Assembly: GCA_920105625.2 (NCBI GenBank)
Contig: OV050030.1
Location: forward strand, 104,687,698 to 104,751,697
From: Clusia tigrina
Taxonomy: Eukaryota > Arthropoda > Insecta > Diptera > Clusiidae
Length of the DNA: 64,000 nt
Direction: 5' to 3'
Program-made: the position numbers and the translations under genes
In this document: one piece after another, positions 13,055 through 23,524 of the stretch
Layout: every line of letters starts with the position of its first letter
How positions within the stretch are numbered: position 1 is the stretch's first letter
Notes under the pieces: generated by a model
Databases searched by the model: none
Told to the model about the DNA's origin: nothing
The model's input: the letters and a program-made list of their open reading frames with translations, nothing else

Positions 13055-16000
13055 TTGTCAATTTTACCCCCTAAATGTGGAACAATCCAAACAATGTATA
13101 GCCTATGTTATCCGAGGGGTTTTTCTGAAGACTCTCTGAAAATTTCATCAAAATCGGTCCAGCCGTTTTCGAGTGCATGCATTGCTTACATGCATACATA
13201 CATACATAGGGAGGGAAAGTTTTTATCCCATTTGCCAATTTCACCCCCTACATGTAAAAAATCCAAACAATGTGTAGCGTATGTTACTCGCGAGTTTATT
13301 CTGAAAATTGCCTGAAAATTTCATCAAAATCGGTTCAGCCGTTTTCGAGTACATACGTTGCATACAAACATACATACATACATGCAAACTTTTATATGGA
13401 CAAAATCACGTGTTGACATAAAAGGTCATAACTCACGAACGCGACGACCGATTTCGTGCAAACTTATCTATAAACCATCTACACGACCATACGAACAAAC
13501 CACAAAAAGTTTCATTGAATTCGGTTTGACGGTTCATGAGTTATAAAGTCACAACGCACTTGCACCAATTTTTTATATATATAGATAGATTAGGTAGGGG
13601 GAGTTTTTATCCCTTTTGTCAATTTTACCCCCTAAATGTGGAACAATCCAAACAATGTATAGCCTATGTTATCCGAGGGGTTTTTCTGAAGACTCTCTGA
13701 AAATTTCATCAAAATCGGTCCAGCCGTTTTCGAGTGCATGCATTGCTTACATGCATACATACATACATAGGGAGGGAAAGTTTTTATCCCATTTGCCAAT
13801 TTCACCCCCTACATGTAAAAAATCCAAACAATGTGTAGCGTATGTTACTCGCGAGTTTATTCTGAAAATTGCCTGAAAATTTCATCAAAATCGGTTCAGC
13901 CGTTTTCGAGTACATACGTTGCATACAAACATACATACATACATACATGCAAACTTTTATATGGACAAAATCACGTGTTGACATAAAAGGTCATAACTCA
14001 CGAACGCGTCGACCGACTTCGTGCAAACTTATCTATAAACCATCTACACGACCATACGAACAAACCACAAAAAGTTTCATTGAATTCGGTTTGACGGTTC
14101 ATGAGTTATAAAGTCACAACGCACTTGCACCAATTTTTTATATATATAGATTAGGTAGGGGGAGTTTTTATCCCTTTTGTCAATTTTACCCCCTAAATGT
14201 GGAACAATCCAAACAATGTATAGCCTATGTTATCCGAGGGGTTTTTCTGAAGAATCTCTAAAAATTTCATCAAAATCGGTCCAGCCGTTTTCGAGTGCAT
14301 GTATTGCTTACATGCATACATACATATATAGGGAGGGAAAGTTTTTATCCCATTTGCCAATTTCACCCCCTACATGTAAAAAATCCAAACAATGTGTAGC
14401 GTATGTTACTCGCGAGTTTATTCTGAAAATTGCCTGAAAATTTCATCAAAATCGGTTCAGCCGTTTTCGAGTACATACGTTGCATACAAACATACATACA
14501 TACATGCAAACTTTTATATGGACAAAATCACGTGTTGACATAAAAGGTCATAACTCACGAACGCGACGACCGATTTCGTGCAAACTTATCTATAAACCAT
14601 CTACACGACCATACGAACAAACCACAAAAAGTTTCATTGAATTCGGTTTGACGGTTCATGAGTTATAAAGTCACAACGCACTTGCACCAATTTTTTATAT
14701 ATATAGATAGATTAGGTAGGGGGAGTTTTTATCCCTTTTGTCAATTTTACCCCCTAAATGTGGAACAATCCAAACAATGTATAGCCTATGTTATCCGAGG
14801 GGTTTTTCTGAAGACTCTCTGAAAATTTCATCAAAATCGGTCCAGCCGTTTTCGAGTGCATGCATTGCTTACATGCATACATACATACATAGGGAGGGAA
14901 AGTTTTTATCCCATTTGCCAATTTCACCCCCTACATGTAAAAAATCCAAACAATGTGTAGCGTATGTTACTCGCGAGTTTATTCTGAAAATTGCCTGAAA
15001 ATTTCATCAAAATCGGTTCAGCCGTTTTCGAGTACATACGTTGCATACAAACATACATACATACATACATGCAAACTTTTATATGGACAAAATCACGTGT
15101 TGACATAAAAGGTCATAACTCACGAACGCGTCGACCGATTTCGTGCAAACTTATCTATAAACCATCTACACGACCATACGAACAAACCACAGAAAGTTTC
15201 ATTGAATTCGGTTTGACGGTTCATGAGTTATAAAGTCACAACGCACTTGCACCAATTTTTTATATATATAGATTAGGTAGGGGGAGTTTTTATCCCTTTT
15301 GTCAATTTTACCCCTTAAATGTGGAACAATCCAAACAATGTATAGCCTATGTTATCCGAGGGGTTTTTCTGAAGACTCTCTAAAAATTTCATCAAAATCG
15401 GTCCAGCCGTTTTCGAGTGCATGTATTGCTTACATGCATACATACATATATAGGGAGGGAAAGTTTTTATCCCATTTGCCAATTTCACCCCCTACATGTA
15501 AAAAATCCAAACAATGTGTAGCGTATGTTACTCGCGAGTTTATTCTGAAAATTGCCTGAAAATTTCATCAAAATCGGTTCAGCCGTTTTCGAGTACATAC
15601 GTTGCATACAAACATACATACATACATGCAAACTTTTATATGGACAAAATCACGTGTTGACATAAAAGGTCATAACTCACGAACGCGACGACCGATTTCG
15701 TGCAAACTTATCTATAAACCATCTACACGACCATACGAACAAACCACAAAAAGTTTCATTGAATTCGGTTTGACGGTTCATGAGTTATAAAGTCACAACG
15801 CACTTGCACCAATTTTTTATATATATAGATAGATTAGGTAGGGGGAGTTTTTATCCCTTTTGTTAATTTTACCCCCTAAATGTGGAACAATCCAAACAAT
15901 GTATAGCCTATGTTATCCGAGGGGTTTTTCTGAAGACTCTCTGAAAATTTCATCAAAATCGGTCCAGCCGTTTTCGAGTGCATGCATTGCTTACATGCAT

Positions 16001-17117
16001 ACATACATATATAGGGAGGGAAAGTTTTTATCCCATTTGCCAATTTCACCCCCTACATGTAAAAAATCCAAACAATGTGTAGCGTATGTTACTCGCGAGT
16101 TTATTCTGAAAATTGCCTGAAAATTTCATCAAAATCGGTTCAGCCGTTTTCGAGTACATACGTTGCATACAAACATACATACATACATGCAAACTTTTAT
16201 ATGGACAAAATCACGTGTTGACATAAAAGGTCATAACTCACGAACGCGTCGACCGATTTCGTGCAAACTTATCTATAAACCATCTACACGACCATACGAA
16301 CAAACCACAAAAAGTTTCATTGAATTCGGTTTGACGGTTCATGAGTTATAAAGTCACAACGCACTTGCACCAATTTTTTATATATATAGATTAGGTAGGG
16401 GGAGTTTTTATCCCTTTTGTCAATTTTACCCCTTAAATGTGGAACAATCCAAGCAATGTATAGCCTATGTTATCCGAGGGGTTTTTCTGAAGACTCTCTA
16501 AAAATTTCATCAAAATCGGTACAGCCGTTTTCGAGTGCATGCATTGCTTACATGCATACATACATATATAGGGAGGGAAAGTTTTTATCCCATTTGCCAA
16601 TTTCACCCCCTACATGTAAAAAATCCAAACAATGTGTAGCGTATGTTACTCGCGAGTTTATTCTGAAAATTGCCTGAAAATTTCATCAAAATCGGTTCAG
16701 CCGTTTTCGAGTACATACGTTGCATACAAACATACATACATACATGCAAACTTTTATATGGACAAAATCACGTGTTGACATAAAAGGTCATAACTCACGA
16801 ACGCGTCGACCGATTTCGTGCAAACTTATCTATAAACCATCTACACGACCATACGAACAAACCACAAAAAGTTTCATTGAATTCGGTTTGACGGTTCATG
16901 AGTTATAAAGTCACAACGCACTTGCACCAATTTTTTATATATATAGATTAGGTAGGGGGAGTTTTTATCCCTTTTGTCATTTTTACCACCTAAATGTGGA
17001 ACAATCCAAACAATGTATAGCCTATGTTATCCGAGGGGTTTTTCTGAAGACTCTCTAAAAATTTCATCAAAATCGGTCCAGCCGTTTTCGAGTGCATGCA
17101 TTGCTTACATGCATACA
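13055..17117. repeat. Higher-order repeat, about 1.122 kb (two satellite units)
   Basis: The variant gcgacgaccg (usual gcgtcgaccg) occurs at 13441, 14563 and 15685, exactly 1122 bp apart. The variant with one extra TACA in the catacatacat tract occurs near 13930 and 15055. The block differs in its marker variants from the preceding dimer block. The same gcgacgaccg variant reappears once in the right array near 44058, which links the two arrays. Confidence 0.65.
17114..17117. other. Target site duplication TACA, left copy (first element)
   Basis: TACA immediately precedes the left LTR and is repeated at 23521-23524 immediately after the right LTR. Joining the flanks with one copy restores the normal satellite reading of tacata repeats. 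A 4-bp duplication is usual for errantiviruses. Confidence 0.9.
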
Positions 17118-17654
17118 AATTAATACAATTTCTGATGATTTATTTTAATTTCTTTATTTTTATTTTATGTACTTAACACTACCGAGCTTAATTCAGAACT
17201 AACTTAAAACTAACTTCAAAAAATACATTTTCTTAGACTTCTAATTATTCTTTGCTGTTGCAGCGTTTTTTGAATGTCGTAGTTGTTTTTGTATTTGCCA
17301 CAGTTACTGTTCCCGCCGTTGCAATTCTTTTTGCTGTTATAGTAGTTCTTGCTATTGCTGTCGCTGGTGCTCTTGTTGTTGTATTGTACACTTTTATTAT
17401 GAATAACTGGTTTAATAATTAATTATTCTTTGCTGTTGCTGGTGCTCTTGTTGTTGTATTGTACACTTTTATTATGAATAACTGGTTTAATAATTAATTA
17501 TTCTTTGCTGTTGCAGCGTTTTTTGAATGTCGTTGTTGTTTTTGTATTTATGATATTATCACGTACGTTTTGCTAAACTGATCGTCAGCGTGGGAGCGGA
17601 CCAATCGTTAGCATTTTGTCATAGAAGCGACTGCACGTGTTAGGTGTGTTAACT
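17118..17654 (-). repeat. LTR (3' LTR of the first element)
   Basis: 537 bp, beginning AATTAATAC and ending TGTTAACT on the plus strand, so AGTTAACA...GTATTAATT in element orientation. It matches 22984-23520 at all but two positions. It is adjacent to the TACA target duplication on the outside and to the polypurine tract on the inside. It contains AATAAA on the minus strand at 17139-17144, near its downstream end, a possible polyadenylation signal. Confidence 0.95.
17242..17549. repeat. Nested duplications inside the LTR
   Basis: A 75-bp sequence starting gctggtgctcttg is present twice in tandem at 17363-17437 and 17438-17512. A 55-bp sequence starting taattattctttg is present at 17242-17296 and again at 17495-17549, 253 bp away, with one mismatch. 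The same structure is in the other LTR (23108-23415), where the 55-bp copies agree fully, so the duplications precede insertion. They enlarge the LTR and may have duplicated promoter or enhancer elements. Confidence 0.85.
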
Positions 17655-17666
17655 CCCCCCTTCCTT
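17655..17666 (-). promoter_or_regulatory. Polypurine tract of the first element
   Basis: On the minus strand the sequence AAGGAAGGGGGG abuts the 3' LTR with no gap. This is the expected site and composition of the plus-strand DNA primer for reverse transcription. Confidence 0.9.
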
Positions 17667-17684
17667 AAATGTAATCGTCCCTGA

Positions 17685-18503
17685 TTACACGGAGTCATTT
17701 GCTTCACTTGGTTCAATAATAAACTTTCGGTAAAATTCTTCTATTACAGGGTATTGTATTATAAAGAATATTGTTTCATTATTCTGCACTACCTTAACTT
17801 TAGAATTACTTAATATTGTGGCTACACTAATCTTATTTTTAATACTTGAATCTATGTCTAATAGTTCATTATTACTTAATAATAAAGGGTTTACAATATT
17901 CATTCTCGCTAACATTACTGAATATACTATATTATGTAATTCCAATATAATAATATTGTTTCTATGTGAAATCAACTCGAAAATGTTGTCCTCCTTTGAT
18001 ACTGAGTTCTCATGTTTTAATTCATTAATTCCTTTCGTTAGCTGATTAATTTTGTTTACAATTTCTGCGTTTATGATTAACTGATCGTTATTCGATTCGA
18101 TCAAAGCTTCGGTTTTTATCTTGACTTCATTAAAATCATAAAAATCTGGTGTACCGGCGACGAATTTAAGAGCTGATCCTAATAAATTTATGCTTCGTGC
18201 ATGCCTGTGGTGTAGAGTTAGCATGTTAACTAACCTAATTATTTGTTCTGAATCTATTTCTATTGTTTTCTGTAGCTCCGCATATGAGAGGCCTTCTGCA
18301 ATTTTTAGATTTTCATATGCCATTTTGGTAAACTTCATTAAATCTGTTTTGTGTATCAAATACTTTGTGACGCTATAAACTGCTATTTCTCCATCCTCTA
18401 TTGGTATATAGAAGGAACCCGAATAGTCTATAATCCTTGCTGCAGTGATAGTGAGACATATCCTGAAATTATCGAATATTGTCTTTATGAATGTGTTTTC
18501 CAT
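17685..18503 (-). pseudogene. env: Truncated errantivirus env (F-type envelope glycoprotein) remnant
   Basis: An ATG-started frame of 272 codons, overlapping the end of pol by 35 bp. In errantiviruses env encodes a membrane fusion glycoprotein made from a spliced RNA. Here residues 100-103 read RHAR, a furin-like cleavage motif, followed directly by a Ser-Ile-Asn-Leu-Leu-Gly stretch in the place of a fusion peptide. An acidic/amide-rich region follows, which could form a helical coil at about 128-165. The family is usually roughly 450-500 residues with a C-terminal membrane anchor; this copy has no hydrophobic anchor and stops 18 bp before the polypurine tract. I infer a deletion of the C-terminal ectodomain, anchor and tail. 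The first 20 residues are only weakly signal-like. I am fairly sure of the family and confident that the protein is not functional as an envelope. Confidence 0.75.
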
Positions 18504-18954
18504 CTATTTTAACAATAGTACCTAAATCTTCCTGAACTACTTTTTCCTTATAAATATCTGACAACTTATTTCCTAGCCTTTTATTGACTTTAACATATAC
18601 AATATCTCCTGCCTTATATGTTTTGTATTTCGTATTTTTATTATGAAATGTTAAATCCCTAGTCTGTCTTATTTTCAGTTTCTCCTCAATATCTTTGTTC
18701 GATGTTCCCATTCCATAAATTACATCTATTGGCTTACAGTCTATTACTGAATGGATTGAATTATTATATTTTATTGTTGCTGACAAAATAGTTTCTACGA
18801 CATTACTTGAATATTTTTCGTTCTTAATACACCTGCCTATTTCTGTTAATGTACTATGAAAGCGCTCTATTTGACCGTTTGATTTACTGTGGTATGGCGG
18901 GACTTCATGCTGTTCTATATATGTTTCTGATATAACTTTTAATTGATTCTGATT
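18469..18954 (-). pseudogene. pol: Integrase C-terminal part, separated from pol by a frameshift
   Basis: This frame is open from 18954 and carries the end of integrase. It encodes the third catalytic residue in the context QIERFHS, a following helical part, and a C-terminal module with KAGDIVYVK and VVQEDLGTIVKI that resembles the GPF/Y region of Ty3/gypsy integrases. It is in the +1 frame relative to the main pol ORF, which stops at 18905. The two frames can be aligned if one base is extra somewhere in 18905-18954. The AAAA run (minus strand) at 18937-18940 is the likely place. There is no ATG for this piece; the TTG at 18786 is not a believable start. It overlaps env at its 3' end, as is normal for this group. 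Confidence 0.85.
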
Positions 18955-21535
18955 TTAACGCGGGTTCATTGTCGCATACGATAATTTTTGTCTTCGGAAA
19001 TATATTGAGTATTTCCATTATGCCTACTTTTATATCAGGAATTGTTCTTGTTTCTAATTTTTTTACGATCGCGAATTTCGAAAATTTGTCGATGCATGTT
19101 AAGAATGAAATTTTCGTCGTTGAATAAATATCTATATGTAAGATTTCTCCTGGGTAAGTTGGAATTGGAGTTTTCCCGATTATGTGGTTTTCTGGTTTCC
19201 TATTGTACTTAGAGACTAAGCACGTTTTGCACGATTTTATTAACTCATTTAATCGTTTTCTTATGTTTGGGAAAAAATAATCTTTAGTAATTTGCTTATA
19301 ATTCTCTTTGACATTCCTATGTGCCCTATTATGTTCTGTGATCAAAATTTCCTCCTGATCATCTTTGTTGACTACGTCGATTACGATTTTACGAGTATAT
19401 AAAAATTTAACACCCATAAAGTTCTTTAATAATGTCTGTTGCACCTGTCCAAAATATTCCTCTTCACAGTAAATTGCATTAACTACATTGGGATTAATCG
19501 TTTCCTTTAGTAACTGAATAAGGTTCTGCCCGTCTGTGAAATTTATCTCATGTCGAATATATTTCTTAAACATAATCTTTTTTTTCGTTGAGTTACCGTC
19601 CTGTTTGTGAATTATAATCTGGTTTCTGAAACCATTTAAACATGTTTGAACCATTTTAATTGTATCTGTTAGAGACATCTCTGAATGAGAGCCAGACTCA
19701 GAAAGGTGATTTACGTATTGTCTCGATAGGGCGTCTGCCACAACATTCAGACTCCCTGGTTTATAAAAAAATTTTGGGGCAAATTCTTCTATGAAAGCCC
19801 TCCATCGCTTAATCTTGGCGTTAGGATTTTTGTCCGACATTGAAAAAATAAGAGGTTGATGATCTGTGTAGATATTCAATCCCTTGCAACCATATAAAAA
19901 ATTCCTTAAGTTTTTTATTGCCCACACTATGGCTAATAATTCTCTCTCATTAACTGCATAATTCATTTCTGTTTTTGATAGTGTCCTAGACACGAATGTG
20001 ACAGGCCTATTATTCTGTGAGAGAACTGCACCAATAGCTGTTGAGGATGCGTCCGTCGTTAGGTCAAATGGTTTCGTAAAGTCCGGGTATAACAGTACAA
20101 CATCTTCTGATACTAAAATCTGTTTCAATTTTTCAAAAGCTTTACGCCCTTCCTCGTCTAATTGTACTGCTATTTTTCTGGATTGATTTGCACTGACGTT
20201 GCCGTTTTCCCCACTTAAATAGGTAGTGAGTGGCTTTGCTATGTCAGCATATCCTCTAATGAATCTCCTGTAATAACCTGATAGACCCAAAAACGCACGA
20301 AGGCTACGAACGGTTTTAGGTTCCTTGTATTCAAGTATAGCTTTTACCTTTTCAGGTGCGGTTTTTAATCCCTCTCTAGAAACTACAAATCCTAAAAACT
20401 CTACATCTTCTCTAAAAAATGTCGACTTCTCTAGGTTTACTTTCATATTTGCCTTATTAAGCAGTACTAAAATGTCCTCGATGTGCTTTAAATGGTCACT
20501 TTCATTTTGCGAAAAAACTATTATATCATCCACGTATACGTGGCATGTTTTTCCAATTTCGGTCCTCAGAATGTCGTCTATAGTCCTCTGAAAAATGCTT
20601 GGCGCATTTTTCAGGCCAAAGGGCATCCGGCAAAATTCATATTTACCGTTATTGATACTAAAAGCTGTTTTTTTTATATCTCTTTCGTGCAACAATATCT
20701 GGTGAAATCCCGATTTGAGGTCCAGGGTGGTAAAATATTTTGCTTTACCCAGGTTGGAGAGTATAACTGAAGTATCCGGTATTGGATACTTGTCATTATT
20801 AGTGATACTATTTAATTTTCTAAAGTCAATAACTAGTCTCTTCTTTTTTTGTCCATTGTCGTCGATACCCTTCTTGTCTACAACCCATACTGGGTTATTA
20901 TACGCTGAGTTAGATGGTCGTATAATTCCGTCCTTCAACAAATTTTTGATTTCTTTGTTGACAAATTCATTGACAGCCATTGGATATGGATAGCTTTTGC
21001 TATAAATCGGGTCATTTGATATTGTATTTATAGTAGCAATCACATTTGTGTTGTACGACAATTTAACATTTGGATTAGCAAAAACTTCCCTGAGTACGTT
21101 TACAATTTCGTAGAACCGTGCCTTTACGCATGAAGGCAGGCAATGTGACAATTCTAATTGATTAATTTCAGCACAACTCTTGAATTTAAGTGGTTCTATG
21201 CCACCATTAAAAGCGAATAGTTCTTTTTTTGCATCAATAGTTCCCCCTATCTGTTTAATAAAGTCGTATCCTATTATTCCATCGAACGATTGGAGTTCAG
21301 GCAATAAATAAAAATATGAATACTCATTACACACATTTACTAGACATTTTTGATCTATGATCAATTTACTATTAACTGTCTTTAAAATAAATGGGTGTTC
21401 GAGCTTCTTAACCCCCTTTAAAATTACTCCCTTTTTAATATAATTCTTAGCCGTACCTGTATCCAAAAGGAATTTAAGCAGTTTGCCATTTAGATATCTC
21501 TCTACGTATGGCAACTGCGACCCATTTCTAAAAAA
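18905..21535 (-). pseudogene. pol: pol: protease, reverse transcriptase, RNase H, integrase N-part (frameshifted)
   Basis: The polyprotein performs maturation, reverse transcription and integration. Counting from the TTG at 21514 (not a real start; pol is entered by frameshift from gag), the protease DTG is at residue 18. The reverse transcriptase spans about 190-420 with YVDD at 327-330. RNase H follows, with catalytic-type aspartates in TDAS (488) and TDHQ (551). The integrase zinc-binding H2C2 is at H728, H732, C762 and C765. The first two catalytic aspartates of the integrase core are at 795 and 848. The reading frame ends 21 residues later at a TGA, before the catalytic glutamate, so integrase is split. 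All other domains look intact. A sequencing error in a homopolymer would give the same picture. Confidence 0.93.
21478..21535 (-). promoter_or_regulatory. Programmed -1 ribosomal frameshift signal, gag to pol (first element)
   Basis: On the minus strand the heptamer T TTT TTA lies at 21535-21529 in the correct gag phase (codons TTT TTA). It immediately follows a stop in the pol frame at 21538-21536 and precedes the gag stop at 21504-21502. After a 10-nt spacer, GCAGTTGCCAT (21518-21508) can pair with ATGGCAAACTGC (21489-21478), 11 base pairs with one bulged A and an 18-nt loop. The same heptamer drives gag-pol frameshifting in HIV-1. Activity is inferred, not shown. Confidence 0.8.
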
Positions 21536-22614
21536 TTACACTCGTCTGTCTCGGTATAATTTATTCGTTGTTGTTTATACGGTACCTGTTGTGCACTGTT
21601 AGTATGCCTTTTCTCTGTATTGTTGTAAAGGAAATGTTTCCTTTCGGTATATTGTCGGTTATTATTATTATTATTATTATTTTCATGGTTTGGCATTATG
21701 GTATTTCGATTAATAAAGTTATTTTGTGTTCTTGTGACAAAGCGTGAGGTACTCGGATCGATTTCCATCGGAATTGGGTCTCGATCCCTGTTTGTTTCTT
21801 GTCGCATATTATTGCTAGGGTTTCTATAGTCTGGTGTAAAATTAAATCTAGCTGGTCTAAAATCATTATTATGAAAAGTATTAGCAAATGCGAATCGTGA
21901 ATTATTTGCAACAAGTTCTTGCGCAAGCGCCAATGCGCTAGGAAGGTTATTTGGTTTTGACGAAAATAGTATGTCACATAAGGGTTTGTTCAAACCTGAT
22001 ACAAATACTCTAAGCGCGTCACTTCTATATTTGTCGTTCAGAGAATTGATCAAACTCATATTTCCCTCATTCATCATGGCCACTTTGTTTATTATAAGTG
22101 TTACTTTTCTTTCAACTTCTTCATAAAATTTTATAATACTTGAACGTCCCTGTCTTAAGGTTGACAATTCCTGTTCAACCAGGTAAATCGGGCGTTTGTC
22201 CGCAAAAGAAAAATCTAGTCTCGCTATGATTGCCTCAAAATTTAAAACTGTATTAAACGATGCTAATGTGGCATCTGCACGACCAGTGATTTTGTTTCTT
22301 ATGATAGCCACAGCTTGGTAATGCTTTGAACTGCCTACGTATGGCTCAAATAATTTATAGGCTGCAAATGCTGCCTGCCGCCAAGACACATATTTTGTCT
22401 CATCTCCGCTAAATTCAGGTAGAGTTTTAACAATATCCAAAGGTTCATCACATAACACTCCACTCTCTATATAAATGGCTTCATATTCCCTAGCTTGTCT
22501 CGGAATTTCTAGTTCGCTTATCCTTCCTGCTAATTGGTCTAAATTCCCCTGTAGTTTTTGCGTTACTTTGTCTGCAAATAGCTCAAACATTTCTCTCAGT
22601 TGCGTTTCGTTCAT
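21502..22614 (-). CDS. gag: gag (capsid polyprotein) of the first element
   Basis: Structural polyprotein that forms the particle and packages element RNA. The first ATG is at 22614, giving 370 residues; the frame is open further upstream but only with a TTG. The N-terminal part contains a helical-looking stretch rich in E, L and Q, then a capsid-like region with TLPEFSGDETKYVSWRQ, as in errantivirus Gags. The C-terminal 100 residues are basic and rich in Asn, Arg and Thr, with the word PMEIDPSTS near residue 283 and a run of eight Asn near 312 encoded by an AAT microsatellite. No CCHC zinc knuckle is present; RNA binding presumably relies on the basic tail. The 3' end overlaps pol by 34 nt around the frameshift signal. 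The frame is intact. Confidence 0.9.
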   Translation of the reverse strand: MNETQLREMFELFADKVTQKLQGNLDQLAGRISELEIPRQAREYEAIYIESGVLCDEPLDIVKTLPEFSGDETKYVSWRQAAFAAYKLFEPYVGSSKHYQAVAIIRNKITGRADATLASFNTVLNFEAIIARLDFSFADKRPIYLVEQELSTLRQGRSSIIKFYEEVERKVTLIINKVAMMNEGNMSLINSLNDKYRSDALRVFVSGLNKPLCDILFSSKPNNLPSALALAQELVANNSRFAFANTFHNNDFRPARFNFTPDYRNPSNNMRQETNRDRDPIPMEIDPSTSRFVTRTQNNFINRNTIMPNHENNNNNNNNRQYTERKHFLYNNTEKRHTNSAQQVPYKQQRINYTETDECNFLEMGRSCHT

Positions 22615-22973
22615 TTTCGAGCTTATTTCACTTTTACTATTTCTTACTTGTAGCAATTATTCTTTTAACAAGAGTTTTCTTTAATTATTTTTTATTGTTA
22701 CAACTATTTTTTTTGCACACTTTTTCTTAATTTTTCACCTTAACTGTTTCCTATCTATTACAATTACTTCTGAATCGCTCTTAGGTCTAATTTTACTTTA
22801 CAAACTTCCTCAAAATTATTTCAAAAATCTTCTAATATACTTTATAAACTTGCACTATGTCTTACATAATAATATTAATTTTCAGCATATTCTTCTCCTT
22901 ATTCCTTGGAAATCCTTTCTTATGAGGGTTATCCTTCCGTTTATCCTTTCTTATGAGGGTTGGGTTCGGGTAT
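22615..22973 (-). other. 5' leader of the first element
   Basis: Untranslated region between the primer site and gag. It is T-rich on the plus strand. A 19-bp direct repeat, atcctttcttatgagggtt, is at 22912-22930 and 22943-22961. I looked for a cluster of TTGCATAC-type insulator sites, as in Drosophila gypsy, and see none. A splice donor for env RNA would be expected here or in early gag but I cannot place it with confidence. Confidence 0.6.
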
Positions 22974-22984
22974 GTTGGGCGCCA
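22974..22984 (-). promoter_or_regulatory. Primer binding site, lysine tRNA type (first element)
   Basis: On the minus strand TGGCGCCCAAC begins at the last base of the 5' LTR. It is complementary to the 3' end of the insect lysine tRNA used by gypsy-type errantiviruses. The match stops after 11 nt (ATACCC follows). Position and sequence both fit. Confidence 0.8.
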
Positions 22985-23520
22985 ATTAATACAATTTCTG
23001 ATGATTTATTTTAATTTCTTTATTTTTATTTTATGTACTTAACACTACCGAGCTTAATTCAGAACTAACTTAAAACTAACTTCAAAAAATACATTTTCTT
23101 AGACTTCTAATTATTCTTTGCTGTTGCAGCGTTTTTTGAATGTCGTTGTTGTTTTTGTATTTACCACAGTTACTGTTCCCGCCGTTGCAATTCTTTTTGC
23201 TGTTATAGTAGTTCTTGCTATTGCTGTCGCTGGTGCTCTTGTTGTTGTATTGTACACTTTTATTATGAATAACTGGTTTAATAATTAATTATTCTTTGCT
23301 GTTGCTGGTGCTCTTGTTGTTGTATTGTACACTTTTATTATGAATAACTGGTTTAATAATTAATTATTCTTTGCTGTTGCAGCGTTTTTTGAATGTCGTT
23401 GTTGTTTTTGTATTTATGATATTATCACGTACGTTTTGCTAAACTGATCGTCAGCGTGGGAGCGGACCAATCGTTAGCATTTTGTCATAGAAGCGACTGC
23501 ACGTGTTAGGTGTGTTAACT
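22984..23520 (-). repeat. LTR (5' LTR of the first element)
   Basis: 537 bp, same ends and same nested 75-bp and 55-bp duplications as the copy at 17118-17654, with two substitutions between them. In element orientation this is the upstream LTR, carrying promoter and transcription start. I do not see a clear TATA box, which is common in this group. Confidence 0.95.
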
Positions 23521-23524
23521 TACA
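23521..23524. other. Target site duplication TACA, right copy (first element)
   Basis: Matches 17114-17117 and lies directly outside the right LTR, at the start of the short satellite piece. Confidence 0.9.

Larger units (their letters stand above)
1..17117. repeat. Satellite DNA array, left block (561/557-bp unit, about 30 copies)
   Basis: Head-to-tail tandem repeat running from the first base to the left end of the first retrotransposon. The spacing between equivalent points in successive units is usually 561 or 557 bp, depending on whether TAGA is present twice or once after the TATATATA stretch. A few units are 556, 559 or 563 bp because of other small indels. Units differ by only a few bases each. 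The unit holds AT-rich tracts, tacatacata runs and G-rich/C-rich pairs such as agggggag and accccct. No sign of selection for coding was found: the short open frames repeat only because the DNA repeats. The array continues beyond the window on the left. A role in heterochromatin or a centromere is possible but is not shown by the sequence. Confidence 0.97.
17118..23520 (-). mobile_element. Errantivirus-like Ty3/gypsy LTR retrotransposon, defective, 6403 bp
   Basis: Complete element in minus orientation with 537-bp LTRs at 17118-17654 and 22984-23520. Read on its own strand it has 5' LTR, lysine-tRNA primer site, leader, gag, pol in the -1 frame (protease, reverse transcriptase, RNase H, integrase), an env remnant, a polypurine tract AAGGAAGGGGGG and the 3' LTR. 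The LTR ends AGTTAA and TTAATT, the 4-bp target duplication TACA and the F-type env are the standard errantivirus pattern. The LTRs differ at 2 of 537 positions (17281/23147 and 17297/23163), so insertion is recent. The copy looks unable to move by itself: integrase is frameshifted and env is C-terminally truncated. The insect host assignment rests largely on this element. Confidence 0.95.

Noticed and set aside
1..17117. CRISPR-like regular repetition
   Set aside because: The repeat is a continuous 561-bp tandem unit with no unique spacers, and the setting is eukaryotic.
18784..18786. TTG at 18786 as start of a separate small gene
   Set aside because: The frame is open well upstream and encodes the end of integrase. 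It is a frameshifted part of pol.
22654..22656. TTG at 22656 as the gag start
   Set aside because: A normal ATG is available 14 codons downstream at 22614, and eukaryotic initiation favours it.
17818..22684. Plus-strand frames opposite the gag, pol and env of the first element
   Set aside because: Shadows of the minus-strand genes, without any family resemblance.
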